This document shows positions 46,026 through 55,453 of a stretch of 64,000 nt of DNA, piece by piece; position 1 is the first letter of the stretch; every line of letters begins with the position of its first letter. This stretch comes from Pseudorhodobacter sp. E13. GTDB lineage: Bacteria > Pseudomonadota > Alphaproteobacteria > Rhodobacterales > Rhodobacteraceae. The notes beneath the pieces are model-generated. The model had not been told where the DNA came from. It did no database searches and saw only the letters and a list, made by a program, of their open reading frames with translations. Where the stretch lies: NCBI RefSeq assembly GCF_003991405.1, contig NZ_RPEN01000155.1, positions 124,001-188,000 of the forward strand, written 5' to 3'. A program made the translations under genes and the position numbers.

Positions 46026-46197
46026 AGTGTCCCCGGTCATTGGCGCGGCGTGCGGCCAGTCTTGCTGCCAAAGGTTAAGGCAGTGCATCGGCCAAAGGCA
46101 AGGCCCGCAGGGGGCGCTTGGCCCGTAAAGATGTGCGGCGTTGCGGGGGATGGCCTTGCGGTGTAGAAGGCCAGCGCAATCTGCAAAGGGTGCTGCC

Positions 46198-47520
46198 ATG
46201 ACCGACGCCAAGCCTATCGGGCCAAAGAAACTGTTCATCAAGACCTACGGGTGCCAGATGAACGTCTATGACAGCGAGCGCATGGCCGAGAGTCTGGGCG
46301 CGACGGGGTATGTGCCCACCGATACGGTTGAAGATGCCGATATGGTGTTGATCAACACCTGCCACATCCGCGAAAAAGCGTCGGAAAAGCTGTTTTCCGA
46401 TCTGGGCCGCCTGCGCCCTGCGAAAGAAGCGAACCCGAACCTGAAGGTCGGTGTGGCGGGTTGCGTGGCCCAGGCCGAGGGCGAAGAGATCATGCGCCGG
46501 ATGCCCTTGGTGGACCTTGTGGTCGGCCCCCAAAGCTATCACCGGCTGCCAGAGATGGAAGCGCGTGTGCAAGGCGGAGAGCGGGCGATCGACACCGAGT
46601 TCCCGCCCGAAGACAAGTTTGACCACCTGCCGGAACGCAAGGCGATGCGCGGCCCCACCGCCTTTTTGACGGTGCAGGAAGGCTGCGACAAGTTTTGTGC
46701 CTTTTGCGTGGTGCCCTATACCCGCGGTGCCGAGGTCAGCCGCCCGCCGGAACGGCTGTTGACGGAGGCGCGCAATCTGGCAAGCCGGGGCGTGCGAGAG
46801 TTGACACTGCTGGGCCAGAACGTGAATGCTTACCGCGCCGATGGTTACGGGCTTGCGCGCCTGATCCGCGCATTGGCCAAGGTCGAAGGTATCGACCGGC
46901 TGCGCTATATGACCAGCCATCCCAATGACATGGAAGATGACCTGATTGCCGCGCATGGCGATTGCCCGGAATTGATGCCCTATCTGCATTTGCCGGTGCA
47001 ATCCGGCTCTGACCGGATTCTGAAGGCGATGAACCGCAAGCATACGGCTGATGACTATTTGCGCGTTCTGGACCGTGTGCGCGCGGCGCGGCCCGATATT
47101 TTGCTGACCTCGGATTTCATCGTGGGCTTTCCCGGCGAAACCGATGAAGATTTTGAGGCGACGCTTTCGCTGATCCGCAAAGTGGGCTATGGCATGGCCT
47201 ATTCTTTCAAATATTCCGCCCGTCCCGGCACACCTGCGGCGGAAAAGCCGAATGTCGACAGCGCCGTTGCAGATGCCCGCCTGCAAGAAATACAGGCCCT
47301 GCTGAGCGCGCAGCAACGCGCGGGGCAAGAGGCAATGGTTGGCCGCGAAGTTGATGTTTTATATGAAAAAGCCGGGCGTCTTCCCGGCCAGATGGTTGGC
47401 AAATCCCAGCATCTGCATGCCGTCCATGTTACCGACCCCACGGGCAAGGTGGGGGAGCTTGCGCGCGTGCGGGTCACAGCCGCCGTCACCAATTCCCTCG
47501 CGGCAGAGCGTCTGGCCTGA
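46198..47520 (+). CDS. miaB: tRNA-2-methylthio-N6-isopentenyladenosine synthase MiaB
   Basis: A 440-residue radical-SAM methylthiotransferase. The N-terminal UPF0004 domain holds three cluster cysteines ([26 protein letters not shown]). The radical SAM site is GCDKFCAFC (CxxxCxxC) and the C-terminal TRAM domain follows. It thiolates i6A37 in tRNAs reading codons that start with U. It heads the conserved miaB-phoH-ybeY-corC-lnt run, here interrupted by two envelope genes. Confidence 0.97.
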   Translation: MTDAKPIGPKKLFIKTYGCQMNVYDSERMAESLGATGYVPTDTVEDADMVLINTCHIREKASEKLFSDLGRLRPAKEANPNLKVGVAGCVAQAEGEEIMRRMPLVDLVVGPQSYHRLPEMEARVQGGERAIDTEFPPEDKFDHLPERKAMRGPTAFLTVQEGCDKFCAFCVVPYTRGAEVSRPPERLLTEARNLASRGVRELTLLGQNVNAYRADGYGLARLIRALAKVEGIDRLRYMTSHPNDMEDDLIAAHGDCPELMPYLHLPVQSGSDRILKAMNRKHTADDYLRVLDRVRAARPDILLTSDFIVGFPGETDEDFEATLSLIRKVGYGMAYSFKYSARPGTPAAEKPNVDSAVADARLQEIQALLSAQQRAGQEAMVGREVDVLYEKAGRLPGQMVGKSQHLHAVHVTDPTGKVGELARVRVTAAVTNSLAAERLA

Positions 47521-47721
47521 GCGGCGGGCCCAAGGGCAGCTTGGCGTATTGTTTCCAATACCGCCGGTAAACCGAAATCTGGACCGGATTGCAGCAGGGC
47601 CCGCAACTATTGGTGTCATGTCGCTGAAAAGGGTCCAGTTTTTGCTTTACAATTCCGGCTGCGGCCTGCAAATCTTTGTGATGATAGTAAAGTCTGCGGA
47701 ACGCCCGGGGGGGTTACCACT

Positions 47722-48288
47722 GTGAAAAGACAGTTCAATACAGCGATGAAGATGATGATCGGCGGGGCCGCGCTTGCGCTGGGCCTGACCGGGCCGGGTG
47801 CGGTTATGGCGCAGCCTAAGGTCACGGGGCAGATCGAATGGGGTGTATGGGTCGATGATGACGGCTGCATGCATTGGTGGGCGGATGGTGGCCTTGAAGG
47901 CTACATGGTGCCGCGCCGCAACCCGAAAACCGGCAAGCCGGTTTGCTTGAAAAAGAACACCTGTCTGGTGGAAAACACCGATACGTTGTTCCAGACCGAC
48001 AGCCACCACCTGACGGCGCATGGTCGTGCGCGGCTTCAGCAGTTCTTCCAAAGCACCGATGCGTTCGGCTATGCGATCTATGGCCATACCGACAGCCGCG
48101 CCTCGCACAGCTATAACCAGCGTCTGTCCGAACGGCGGGCGGCCTCGGTTGCGGCTGTGGCCCGCTCGGTTGGCGCCATGGTTGAACGTCAGATCGGCTT
48201 TGGTGAAACCCATCCGATTGCGTCGAATTCCTCTGCTGCCGGAATGCAGAAGAACCGTCGCGTCGAAGTTATTTGCTACAGGTGGTAA
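47722..48288 (+). CDS. Exported OmpA-domain protein
   Basis: A 188-residue protein with a signal peptide ending at about residue 30 (LTGPGAVMAQ). A short Cys-containing region (DDDGCMHWWADGGLEGYMVPR) precedes a C-terminal OmpA-like peptidoglycan-binding domain: YAIYGHTDSRASHSYNQRLSERRAASV and GMQKNRRVEV are its signature. The start is GTG. The pre-domain motif DGC..W..D.GLEGY..PR recurs in the next gene. It sits between miaB and phoH. Likely links outer layers to the cell wall. Confidence 0.87.
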   Translation: MKRQFNTAMKMMIGGAALALGLTGPGAVMAQPKVTGQIEWGVWVDDDGCMHWWADGGLEGYMVPRRNPKTGKPVCLKKNTCLVENTDTLFQTDSHHLTAHGRARLQQFFQSTDAFGYAIYGHTDSRASHSYNQRLSERRAASVAAVARSVGAMVERQIGFGETHPIASNSSAAGMQKNRRVEVICYRW

Positions 48289-48293
48289 CGGAT

Positions 48294-48680
48294 ATGATCA
48301 ACGCAATGAAAATGGGCGCAGGTCTTGTTGCCGCTACGGTTCTGTCGGGCTGCGTCGCGGGTGAACACTTCGAAGGAACCGAGCGCTATCGCGGGGCCAG
48401 TTCCGTCATCGCGACGGGTCAGGACCAAGGGCGCGATACGGGCGTGTTGAACAATGGCCGCGCAGCCATTGCCTATGACCCGGATGGTTGCCAGAACTGG
48501 ATCATCGACGATGGTTTGGAAGGCTATTCCTCGCCGCGTTATGACCCGGTATCCGGTCTGCCGATCTGCAATGACTATTACCCGCCGGGCACCGTGATCC
48601 GCGATTACCAGTCCAGCACCGAAGGCATCGAGGACCGTGTGTCCGGCCACGGGCGCAAGACAGTGGTTGTGCGTCGCTGA
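48294..48680 (+). CDS. Lipoprotein sharing the GLEGY motif
   Basis: A 128-residue predicted lipoprotein: MINAMKMGAGLVAATVLSGC has lipobox LSGC (Cys20). The mature part contains DPDGCQNWIIDDGLEGYSSPR, closely parallel to the region in the preceding OmpA-domain protein, with a final Cys in GLPICND. It lacks the OmpA domain. The start at 48294 is 5 bp after the upstream stop and has an AGGTGG site. Probably works with its neighbour; function unknown. A canonical terminator follows. Confidence 0.78.
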   Translation: MINAMKMGAGLVAATVLSGCVAGEHFEGTERYRGASSVIATGQDQGRDTGVLNNGRAAIAYDPDGCQNWIIDDGLEGYSSPRYDPVSGLPICNDYYPPGTVIRDYQSSTEGIEDRVSGHGRKTVVVRR

Positions 48681-48701
48681 TGGTGGCGACACGAAAAACC
48701 G

Positions 48702-48730
48702 GGGCCGCAGCGAAAGCTGCGGCCCTTTTT
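48702..48730 (+). terminator. Terminator after the GLEGY lipoprotein gene
   Basis: A 10-bp perfect stem (GGGCCGCAGC, GAAA tetraloop, GCTGCGGCCC) followed by TTTTT. Confidence 0.93.
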
Positions 48731-48878
48731 GCGTTTTTCCGGGGTGCTGGTTTGGCGCGCTTTCGCCTGTCTGTCGCCCAAAAAGCGCGCAGTTTCCGCT
48801 TGTTAGAAAATTGTCACTTGTCAGAGGGGCAATGCAGCCCCACACTTAGCTAATAACCGTTGCAAGAAGGAGAATTCC

Positions 48879-49898
48879 TTGGGCATCAGCGCGCTGACCC
48901 CCCCGACACCCCCGCAAGACATTGTAGAAACCCTGATGGAGTTCCCTGACAATCGCTTGCTGATCGACCTTTGTGGCGAATTTGATCGCAATCTTGCACA
49001 GATTGAGCATCAAACCGGGGTTCACATCTTGCGACGGGGCAATCGGCTGGCGGTGATCGGGGACAAAGCCTCGCGTGAGTTGGCCTCGGCGGTGTTGTCG
49101 GGGCTTTATGCGCGGCTGGAGGCTGGAAAAGGCGTCGAGGCTGGCGACATCGACGGCGCAATCCGCATGGGCCGCCCGATGCCCGACCGAGAGCTTGCCG
49201 CGACCGAACAGATCGAAATGTTCTCGGGCGAGAAATACGAGCTGCGCACCCGCAAGAAACCGGTGGAGCCGCGCACCGAGGCGCAGAAAGCCTATGTCGG
49301 CAATCTGTTTGACCATGAGCTTGGCTTTGGCATCGGCCCGGCGGGCACGGGCAAGACTTATCTGGCCGTGGCCGTTGGCGTGACGATGTTTCTGGCGGGC
49401 GCGGTTGATAAAATCATCCTGTCGCGCCCCGCGGTCGAGGCGGGGGAGCGTTTGGGCTTTCTGCCCGGTGACATGAAGGAAAAGATCGACCCTTACATGC
49501 AGCCGCTTTACGATGCGCTGAACGATTTTCTGCCGCAAAAGCAGCTTGCCAAGCTGATGGAGGAAAAACGGATCGAGATTGCGCCGCTGGCCTTCATGCG
49601 GGGGCGCACCCTGTCCAATGCCTTTGTGGTGCTGGATGAGGCGCAGAACGCCACGACCATGCAGATGAAAATGTTTCTGACCCGTCTGGGCGAAGGATCG
49701 CGCATGGTGATCACGGGCGACCGCACGCAGGTAGACCTGCCGCGCGGCACAGCCAGCGGTTTGGCCGATGCCGAGCGCATCCTGAAAGGGGTTAAAGGCG
49801 TCAGCTTCAATTACTTCACCTCCAAGGATGTTGTGCGCCACCCGCTTGTCGCCCGCATCATCGAGGCGTATGAGGCACAGGATGGAGCCTCTGGTTGA
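48879..49898 (+). CDS. PhoH-like ATPase (YbeZ)
   Basis: A 339-residue PhoH-family protein. Residues 10-80 hold an N-terminal KH-like RNA-binding part (HILRRGNRLAVIGD). The P-loop is GPAGTGKT (153-160) and the Walker B box is VVLDEAQN (about 247-254). VITGDRTQVDLPRG is motif III. It is a partner of YbeY in rRNA processing. The start is a TTG with AAGGAG six bases upstream. It overlaps ybeY by 17 bp. Confidence 0.95.
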   Translation: MGISALTPPTPPQDIVETLMEFPDNRLLIDLCGEFDRNLAQIEHQTGVHILRRGNRLAVIGDKASRELASAVLSGLYARLEAGKGVEAGDIDGAIRMGRPMPDRELAATEQIEMFSGEKYELRTRKKPVEPRTEAQKAYVGNLFDHELGFGIGPAGTGKTYLAVAVGVTMFLAGAVDKIILSRPAVEAGERLGFLPGDMKEKIDPYMQPLYDALNDFLPQKQLAKLMEEKRIEIAPLAFMRGRTLSNAFVVLDEAQNATTMQMKMFLTRLGEGSRMVITGDRTQVDLPRGTASGLADAERILKGVKGVSFNYFTSKDVVRHPLVARIIEAYEAQDGASG

Positions 49899-50409
49899 CA
49901 CAGTGATCGAAGACCCACGGTGGGACGGGTTCGGCCTGCCCGCCGTGGCAAGCCGCGCCTGCGCTGCGGCGATGGCGCATCTGGGGCTGCCCACGCAGGG
50001 CTTTACCCTGTGCCTGATGGGCTGCGATGATGCGCATATCGCCACGCTGAATGCCGATTTTCGTGGCAAGCCCACGCCGACCAATGTGCTGTCATGGCCC
50101 TCGGAGGAGCGCGCGGCGGAATATGCAGGCGAGCGGCCAGAGCCGCCGGAACCGGGCGAGGCAGACGATCCCGAAAGTCTTGGTGACATTGCCATCGCAT
50201 GGGAAACCTGCGCCCGAGAGGCAGAGGCTGCGGGCAAACCCATGGTCGACCATGTGACACATTTGGTGATTCACGGCTTGTTGCATCTTCTGGGCTATGA
50301 CCACATTGACGACACAGATGCCACATTGATGGAAAACACTGAGATCGCCATACTTGAAACCTTGGGCCTGTCGGACCCATATAAAGAGGCCGCCCCGTTC
50401 GCGGGGTGA
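49882..50409 (+). CDS. ybeY: Endoribonuclease YbeY
   Basis: A 175-residue zinc endoribonuclease for 16S rRNA 3'-end maturation and ribosome quality control. The zinc ligands are His131, His135 and His141 in HGLLHLLGYDH. LNADFRGKPTPTNVLSW is the conserved substrate-cleft block. The start at 49882 overlaps phoH. The segment EERAAEYAGERPEPPEPGEADDP is an acidic, Pro-rich insertion in the loop before SLGDIAI. Confidence 0.95.
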   Translation: MEPLVDTVIEDPRWDGFGLPAVASRACAAAMAHLGLPTQGFTLCLMGCDDAHIATLNADFRGKPTPTNVLSWPSEERAAEYAGERPEPPEPGEADDPESLGDIAIAWETCAREAEAAGKPMVDHVTHLVIHGLLHLLGYDHIDDTDATLMENTEIAILETLGLSDPYKEAAPFAG

Positions 50410-50428
50410 TATTTTCGGAAAAGGACAG

Positions 50429-51370
50429 ATGGGTAGTACGAACAATGGGTCGGTTGCCGCAGCGGATTTGCAAAGCGCGACGGACCAGGATGAAGGCGAG
50501 CCTCCGCAACGGGGGTTCTTTGGCAGGATCATTGACGCGCTAAGCCCGTCTGACCCTGTGCAAGACGGTGATGCGCGCCCCGTGCAGGGCCCCCAACGCC
50601 CTAGCGCCGCTGCAACCACCCATGGCATCGCCAATCTGCGCAAGTTGCGCGTCGATGATGTGGCCATTCCCAAGGTCGAAATCACCGCCGTCCCTGTGAC
50701 CATCGGCAAGGAAGAACTGGTCGAGGTGTTCCGCGAAAACGGTTTCAGCCGCGTTCCGGTTTACAAAGGCACGCTGGATCATCCGCTGGGCCTTGTTCTG
50801 CTTAAGGATCTGGCGCTGCAATACGGGTTTGCCGGGGCCTCTGGCCGGTTTTCACTGCGCAAACTGCTGCGCCCGATGCTTTATGCCCCGCCGTCCATGC
50901 CTGTCGGTGTGCTGCTGCAAAAGATGCAGAAAGAGCGGGTTCACATGGCTTTGGTCATTGATGAATATGGCGGTGTCGACGGGCTTGTCACCATCGAAGA
51001 CCTGATCGAAACCGTGATCGGTGAGATCGAGGATGAGCATGATGAGGTTGAAGGCGCGCTGTGGAAGGAAGAGCCGCAGGGCGTGTTCCTTGCGCAGGCC
51101 AATGCCCCGCTGGACGAATTTGAAAAAGCGCTGGGCCTGACTCTGCGCAACGGCGAGGATGACGGCGATATTGATACGCTGGGCGGCCTTGTTTTCCTGC
51201 GCATCGGGCGTATTCCCGCGCGGGGTGAGGTTGTGCCGCATGAAAGCGGGGCGGAGTTTGAGGTTGTCGATGCCGATCCGCGCCGCATCAAGCGTTTGCG
51301 GGTGCGCCTTCCCGGTGCGGTCGCGCGCCGCGCGGCAACGGCTGCCGCCTCGGCCACAGCCGCAGAATGA
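50429..51370 (+). CDS. CBS/CorC_HlyC domain protein (CorC/YbeX)
   Basis: A 313-residue cytoplasmic protein with a disordered N-terminal part, a CBS pair (about 75-195: DDVAIPKVEITAVP, ENGFSRVPVYKGT, LVIDEYGGVDGLVTIEDLIE) and a C-terminal transporter-associated domain (about 220-300). GEIEDEHDEVE is typical of the link. CorC proteins are associated with magnesium/cobalt efflux or bind ribosome-linked partners. It has no membrane helices, unlike CNNM proteins. The C terminus is Ala-rich. It overlaps lnt by four bases. Confidence 0.92.
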   Translation: MGSTNNGSVAAADLQSATDQDEGEPPQRGFFGRIIDALSPSDPVQDGDARPVQGPQRPSAAATTHGIANLRKLRVDDVAIPKVEITAVPVTIGKEELVEVFRENGFSRVPVYKGTLDHPLGLVLLKDLALQYGFAGASGRFSLRKLLRPMLYAPPSMPVGVLLQKMQKERVHMALVIDEYGGVDGLVTIEDLIETVIGEIEDEHDEVEGALWKEEPQGVFLAQANAPLDEFEKALGLTLRNGEDDGDIDTLGGLVFLRIGRIPARGEVVPHESGAEFEVVDADPRRIKRLRVRLPGAVARRAATAAASATAAE

Positions 51371-52866
51371 GGCAACGCCTTTTGGGCGCTTGGCCGGGCT
51401 GGACTGCTGCCGGGGCCGCCTTTGGCCTTGGCGCGGTCATGGCCTTGGGTCAGGCCCCGCTGGGGTTGTGGTGGCTGACGCTGCCCGCTTTTGCCGCCGC
51501 ACTCCATCTGATCGCGCAGGCGCAAAGCTGGGGCCGGGCGGCTTGGCTGGGGTGGTTTCTGGGCGGCGGTTATTTTCTGGTGTCGCTGTCATGGATCGTG
51601 GAACCCTTTCTGATTGATGCCGAAACCTATGCCTGGATGATCCCTTTCGTTCTGGTGCTGATGCCTTTTGGCATGGGGCTGTTCTGGGCTTTGGCGGCGG
51701 GTCTGGGCCACCGACTGCCACAGCGCCTTGCCGCTTTGGCGGTGATGTTCGCCGCAGCGGAGCTGTTGCGCAGCTATCTGTTCACCGGCTTTCCCTGGGC
51801 GCTGATTGGCCATATCTGGGTCGATACCCCTGTGGCGCAGCTTGCAGCTTTTGCCGGCCCCATCGGGTTGACACTGCTGACGGCAGCCATTGCCGCAGCC
51901 ATTGCCAGCGCGCGGGTCGGCCCGGTGGCCGCAGCGGCCCTTGCACTGGGGGGCGCCTATATCTTTGGCGCGGCCACATTGAACACGCCCATCCCGCCGC
52001 GCGCCGCCCCCGCAATCGTCCGCCTTGTGCAGCCCAATGCCGAACAGCACTTGAAATGGGAGGCAGATCGCGCCCATTTCTACTTTCAGCGCCAGTTGGA
52101 CCTGACCGCCGCCCGGAAGGATGGCCCGCCGCCGGATCTTGTTGTTTGGCCGGAAACCTCGGTTCCGTATCTGTTGAACGACAACGAGGGCGTTCTGGCC
52201 GCGATTGCGCGTGCGGGGCAGGGGGCGCAGGTGGCGGTGGGTATCCAGCGGGTTGAGGGCAATCGCGGGTTCAACAGCCTTGCGGTGATTTCAGCCGAAG
52301 GCCGTGCCACCCATATTTATGACAAGTTCCACCTTGTTCCCTTTGGCGAATATATCCCCTTTGGTGATCTGGCCTTTGATCTGTTCGGCATCTCGGCCTT
52401 TGCCGCGCAGCAGGGGGCGGGCTATTCGGCGGGGTCGGGGGCGGCGCTGCTGCCGCTTGGCACGCGGCTTGGCACAGCGCTGCCGCTGATCTGCTATGAG
52501 GCGGTGTTTCCGCAAGACTTGCGCGCGGCACCGGGCCGGGCGGATTGGATTTTGCAGATCACAAATGATGCGTGGTTCGGCAAGCTGACGGGCCCGTGGC
52601 AACACCTTGCCCAAGCCCGCCTGCGCGCGATTGAACAGGGGCTGCCCTTGCTGCGGGCTGCCAATACCGGTGTCTCGGCGGTGATTGATGCGCGCGGGCA
52701 AATCGTCGCACAGATCCCACTGGGCGTGGCCGATTTCCTTGATGCCGCCCTGCCGCCCGCGCTGCCTGCCCCGCTTTATGCCCGCAGTGGCGATGGCCCG
52801 ATCTTTCTGTTGCTGATCGGACTCGCCGCCTTGATGTTCACCCGCCGCCGCCGCGCAAATGCTTGA
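51367..52866 (+). CDS. lnt: Apolipoprotein N-acyltransferase
   Basis: A 499-residue inner-membrane enzyme that adds the third acyl chain to lipoproteins. Six or more N-terminal transmembrane helices precede a nitrilase domain with the Glu-Lys-Cys triad: WPETSVPY, KFHLVPFGEY and LICYEAVFP. A last transmembrane helix (FLLLIGLAALMF) closes the protein. It is needed to mature the several lipoproteins of this window. Its stop lies inside the metK promoter. Confidence 0.96.
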   Translation: MRQRLLGAWPGWTAAGAAFGLGAVMALGQAPLGLWWLTLPAFAAALHLIAQAQSWGRAAWLGWFLGGGYFLVSLSWIVEPFLIDAETYAWMIPFVLVLMPFGMGLFWALAAGLGHRLPQRLAALAVMFAAAELLRSYLFTGFPWALIGHIWVDTPVAQLAAFAGPIGLTLLTAAIAAAIASARVGPVAAAALALGGAYIFGAATLNTPIPPRAAPAIVRLVQPNAEQHLKWEADRAHFYFQRQLDLTAARKDGPPPDLVVWPETSVPYLLNDNEGVLAAIARAGQGAQVAVGIQRVEGNRGFNSLAVISAEGRATHIYDKFHLVPFGEYIPFGDLAFDLFGISAFAAQQGAGYSAGSGAALLPLGTRLGTALPLICYEAVFPQDLRAAPGRADWILQITNDAWFGKLTGPWQHLAQARLRAIEQGLPLLRAANTGVSAVIDARGQIVAQIPLGVADFLDAALPPALPAPLYARSGDGPIFLLLIGLAALMFTRRRRANA

Positions 52867-52891
52867 CTTGGCTGCAGCGCGGGCATAGCGA
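52863..52891 (+). promoter_or_regulatory. Predicted promoter of metK
   Basis: TTGACT (52863-52868), a 17-bp spacer and TAGCGA (52886-52891). The -35 overlaps the lnt stop. Transcription would start near 52898, just before the riboswitch. Confidence 0.55.
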
Positions 52892-52903
52892 ACCGTTATA
52901 AAC

Positions 52904-52947
52904 CGTCACAACGGCTTCCTGGCGTGGCGTGTATAACAAACGGAGCA
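52904..52947 (+). ncRNA. SAM/SAH riboswitch upstream of metK
   Basis: A compact leader: CGTCAC (52904-52909) pairs with GTGGCG (52924-52929), enclosing AACGGCTTCCTGGC. The loop GCTTCC can pair with GGAGC at 52942-52946, forming an H-type pseudoknot that covers the metK ribosome site, 8 bases before its ATG. This matches the SAM/SAH riboswitch class known from Rhodobacterales metK leaders, in which ligand binding blocks translation. The core TCACAACGGCTTCCTGGCGT agrees with my memory of the solved structure. Confidence 0.92.
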
Positions 52948-52954
52948 CTTCCCC

Positions 52955-54121
52955 ATGTCACGAAATAATTACGTTTTTACCTCCGAGTCCGTCTCGGAAG
53001 GGCACCCGGATAAGGTCTGCGACCGGATTTCCGATGCCATTCTGGATGCTTTCATTGCGATTGAACCGAATGCGCGTGTCGCTTGCGAAACCTTTGCGAC
53101 CACCAAGCGCGTTGTCGTGGGGGGCGAGGTTGGCCTGTCAGACCCGGACAAACTGCGGGAGATGATGGGCAATGTCGACGGCATCGTGCGCGATTGCATC
53201 CGCGACATCGGCTATGAGCAGAAGAAATTTCACTGGGAAACAGTGAAGGTTCATAACTACCTGCACGAACAATCCGCCCATATCGCGCAAGGCGTCGATA
53301 AGGATGGCGCGGGCGATCAGGGCATCATGTTCGGCTATGCCTGCCGCGAAACCGATGCGCTGATGCCAGCCCCGATCCAATACAGCCACGCGATCTTGCG
53401 GCGCTTGGCCGAGGTGCGCAAATCCGGTCAGGAAAGCACCCTGCGCCCCGATGCCAAAAGCCAGATTTCGCTGCGCTATGAAGATGGCAAGCCGGTGGAG
53501 GTAACCTCGATCGTGCTGTCGACCCAGCATGAGCACAAGAAGCAATCCAGCCACGACATCCGCGCGATTGTGGAACCCTATATCCGCGAAGTGCTGCCCG
53601 CCTCCTGGATCACCCCCAACACTGAATGGTGGGTCAACCCGACGGGAACCTTTGTCATCGGCGGGCCGGATGGTGACGCGGGCCTGACGGGCCGCAAGAT
53701 CATCGTGGATACCTATGGCGGTGCGGCCCCGCATGGCGGCGGCGCGTTTTCCGGCAAAGACCCAACCAAGGTTGACCGTTCGGCAGCTTATGCCGCGCGC
53801 TATCTGGCGAAAAACGTGGTGGCCGCAGGGCTGGCCGATCGCTGCACCATTCAGGTGTCTTATGCGATTGGTGTGGCCAAGCCGATGTCGATCTATGTCG
53901 ATACGCATGGCACCGGCAAAGTGCCGGACGCCGAGCTGGAAAAGGCCGTCTGGGGTGCGATGGACCTGACCCCGCGCGGCATCCGCACCCATCTGGGCCT
54001 GAACAAGCCGATCTATTCCCGCACCGCAGCTTACGGCCACTTTGGCCGCGCGCCGGAAGCAGACGGTGGGTTTAGCTGGGAAAAGACCGACCTCGTCGAT
54101 GCACTGAAAAAGTCGTTCTGA
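52955..54121 (+). CDS. metK: S-adenosylmethionine synthetase
   Basis: A 388-residue enzyme that makes SAM from methionine and [23 protein letters not shown] contains the ATP-phosphate His17 and Mg-binding Asp. [12 protein letters not shown] is the methionine-site motif and [16 protein letters not shown] the pyrophosphate loop. It is preceded by the SAM/SAH riboswitch, so its own product represses translation. A strong terminator follows. Confidence 0.98.
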   Translation: MSRNNYVFTSESVSEGHPDKVCDRISDAILDAFIAIEPNARVACETFATTKRVVVGGEVGLSDPDKLREMMGNVDGIVRDCIRDIGYEQKKFHWETVKVHNYLHEQSAHIAQGVDKDGAGDQGIMFGYACRETDALMPAPIQYSHAILRRLAEVRKSGQESTLRPDAKSQISLRYEDGKPVEVTSIVLSTQHEHKKQSSHDIRAIVEPYIREVLPASWITPNTEWWVNPTGTFVIGGPDGDAGLTGRKIIVDTYGGAAPHGGGAFSGKDPTKVDRSAAYAARYLAKNVVAAGLADRCTIQVSYAIGVAKPMSIYVDTHGTGKVPDAELEKAVWGAMDLTPRGIRTHLGLNKPIYSRTAAYGHFGRAPEADGGFSWEKTDLVDALKKSF

Positions 54122-54140
54122 TTAGAGTTGGACCGAAATG

Positions 54141-54169
54141 AAAAAGCCCCGCGATAGCGGGGCTTTTTT
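54141..54169 (+). terminator. Terminator after metK
   Basis: A 12-bp perfect stem (AAAAAGCCCCGC with GCGGGGCTTTTT) and GATA tetraloop, ending in six T. It lies 19 bp after the metK stop. Confidence 0.95.
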
Positions 54170-54223
54170 GTGTTTCGAGGGGCTGCCAGGTAGGGGGGAA
54201 CAACCCTTCGTGATGACACCAAA

Positions 54224-54541
54224 TTATTCGCTTACCTTCGACCGTGGTCGATCAAAAACGCGATTGGCTTTTCCGTTCACCGGTCGATATTCGACCAAAT
54301 CTCCGTTTCCGTCAGAAAGATAGAGGCTACCGCAAGTGTTGCACTCCCACGCCAAACGACTGGTTTCTGCGCGTCTGACACGCATACACAATGTTTCTCG
54401 ATCTTCGTCTTTACTTTCAATGGCCTCATCAATGGCATTCAGAAAATCAAAATAGGTCTTATCACCAATAATATGGGCTTTGCAGGATAGGTAATCCGTT
54501 TGATCCAGTATGATCGCACCACAAGAGCAATGGATTTTCAT
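54224..54541 (-). CDS. AT-rich orphan Cys-rich protein
   Basis: A 105-residue soluble protein with two Cys clusters, MKIHCSCGAII near the start and WECNTCGSLYL at about 65-75, which could bind one zinc. The middle (KTYFDFLNAIDEAIESKDED) is acidic and helical. Base composition is clearly lower in GC than both neighbours, suggesting acquisition. It is isolated between the metK terminator and the aldolase gene. I do not recognise the family; it may be an immunity-like or regulatory protein. Confidence 0.6.
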   Translation of the reverse strand: MKIHCSCGAIILDQTDYLSCKAHIIGDKTYFDFLNAIDEAIESKDEDRETLCMRVRRAETSRLAWECNTCGSLYLSDGNGDLVEYRPVNGKANRVFDRPRSKVSE

Positions 54542-54655
54542 AGCTTGATGCCATTTTCCAATTGAACGCCACTATTGGGAAATACTTTGGCGGTGGCATC
54601 CGATCCATTTAATCCGTTCTCTGAGGCAGGATGGTCTTTTCGCGGATTCACCACC

Positions 54656-55420
54656 CTACCCCTTCCACTCTTTCACCAAGGCTTTGCATCCCGCCAGCAT
54701 CACACCGATATCCAGCCCCACGGCGGTAAAAGTGGTTCCTGCCCCTACTGCTTCTCGCAGAAAGGCAGGGTCGGCGCTTAATATTCCCGCCGCCTTGCCC
54801 GTGGCCTTTATCCGCCGCACGGCATCCAGAATGGCGGCTTTCACCTCTGGGTGGCCCAACTGCCCCGGAAAACCCATGGAGGCGGCCAGATCGGCAGGGC
54901 CGATGAACAGGCCATCCACGCCCTCCACCGCCGCAATCGCTTCTATCTGGTCGAGCGAGGCTTTGGTTTCCACCTGCACCAGCAAGCAAATCTCGGCATT
55001 CGCACGGGCGGTATAGTTCGGAATCGCGCCAAACCGGCTGGCCCGCGACAGGCCGGAAACACCGCGCATACCATGTGGCGGGTAAAGCACGGCGGCAACG
55101 GCGGCGCGGGCTTCCTCGGCTGTTTGCACATAGGGAACAAGGATCGTCTGCGCCCCTGCATCCATGATCCGCTTGATCTCTACCGCGTCATTCCAGCCGG
55201 GGCGGACGCCGGCATGGGTGGGGTAGGGGGCCATGGCCTGCAACATCGCCTGCACCTGCGCGGGATCATTTGGCGTGTGTTCGGTATCGACCATCACCCA
55301 GTCAAACCCACAGGTCGCCACCGCCTCGGCCGAAGCGGCATTGGCAATGGAAACCCAAAGCCCGATCTGCTGCTGCCCCGCTTTCAGCGCGGCCTTGAAG
55401 TGGTTTTTCGGCAAGTCCAT
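54656..55420 (-). CDS. HpcH/HpaI family aldolase
   Basis: A 254-residue class II pyruvate aldolase of the HpcH/HpaI family. FDWVMVDTEHTPND contains the conserved catalytic His and its Asp/Glu neighbours; LVQVETKASLDQI supplies the metal-binding Glu, and GLFIGPADLAASMG the second metal Asp. Such enzymes cleave 4-hydroxy-2-oxo acids to pyruvate and an aldehyde. No aromatic degradation genes are nearby, so the true substrate is unclear. It starts 33 bp before the aroQ stop and both are on the minus strand. Confidence 0.88.
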   Translation of the reverse strand: MDLPKNHFKAALKAGQQQIGLWVSIANAASAEAVATCGFDWVMVDTEHTPNDPAQVQAMLQAMAPYPTHAGVRPGWNDAVEIKRIMDAGAQTILVPYVQTAEEARAAVAAVLYPPHGMRGVSGLSRASRFGAIPNYTARANAEICLLVQVETKASLDQIEAIAAVEGVDGLFIGPADLAASMGFPGQLGHPEVKAAILDAVRRIKATGKAAGILSADPAFLREAVGAGTTFTAVGLDIGVMLAGCKALVKEWKG

Positions 55421-55453
55421 CGCAGTATCCCCCTTAGGCGCCTTTGCGCAGGT

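Noticed and set aside
47543-47565. Hairpin after miaB as a terminator
   Set aside because: The stem GGCGTATTG/CAATACCGCC has a bulge and no T tract follows; support is too weak.
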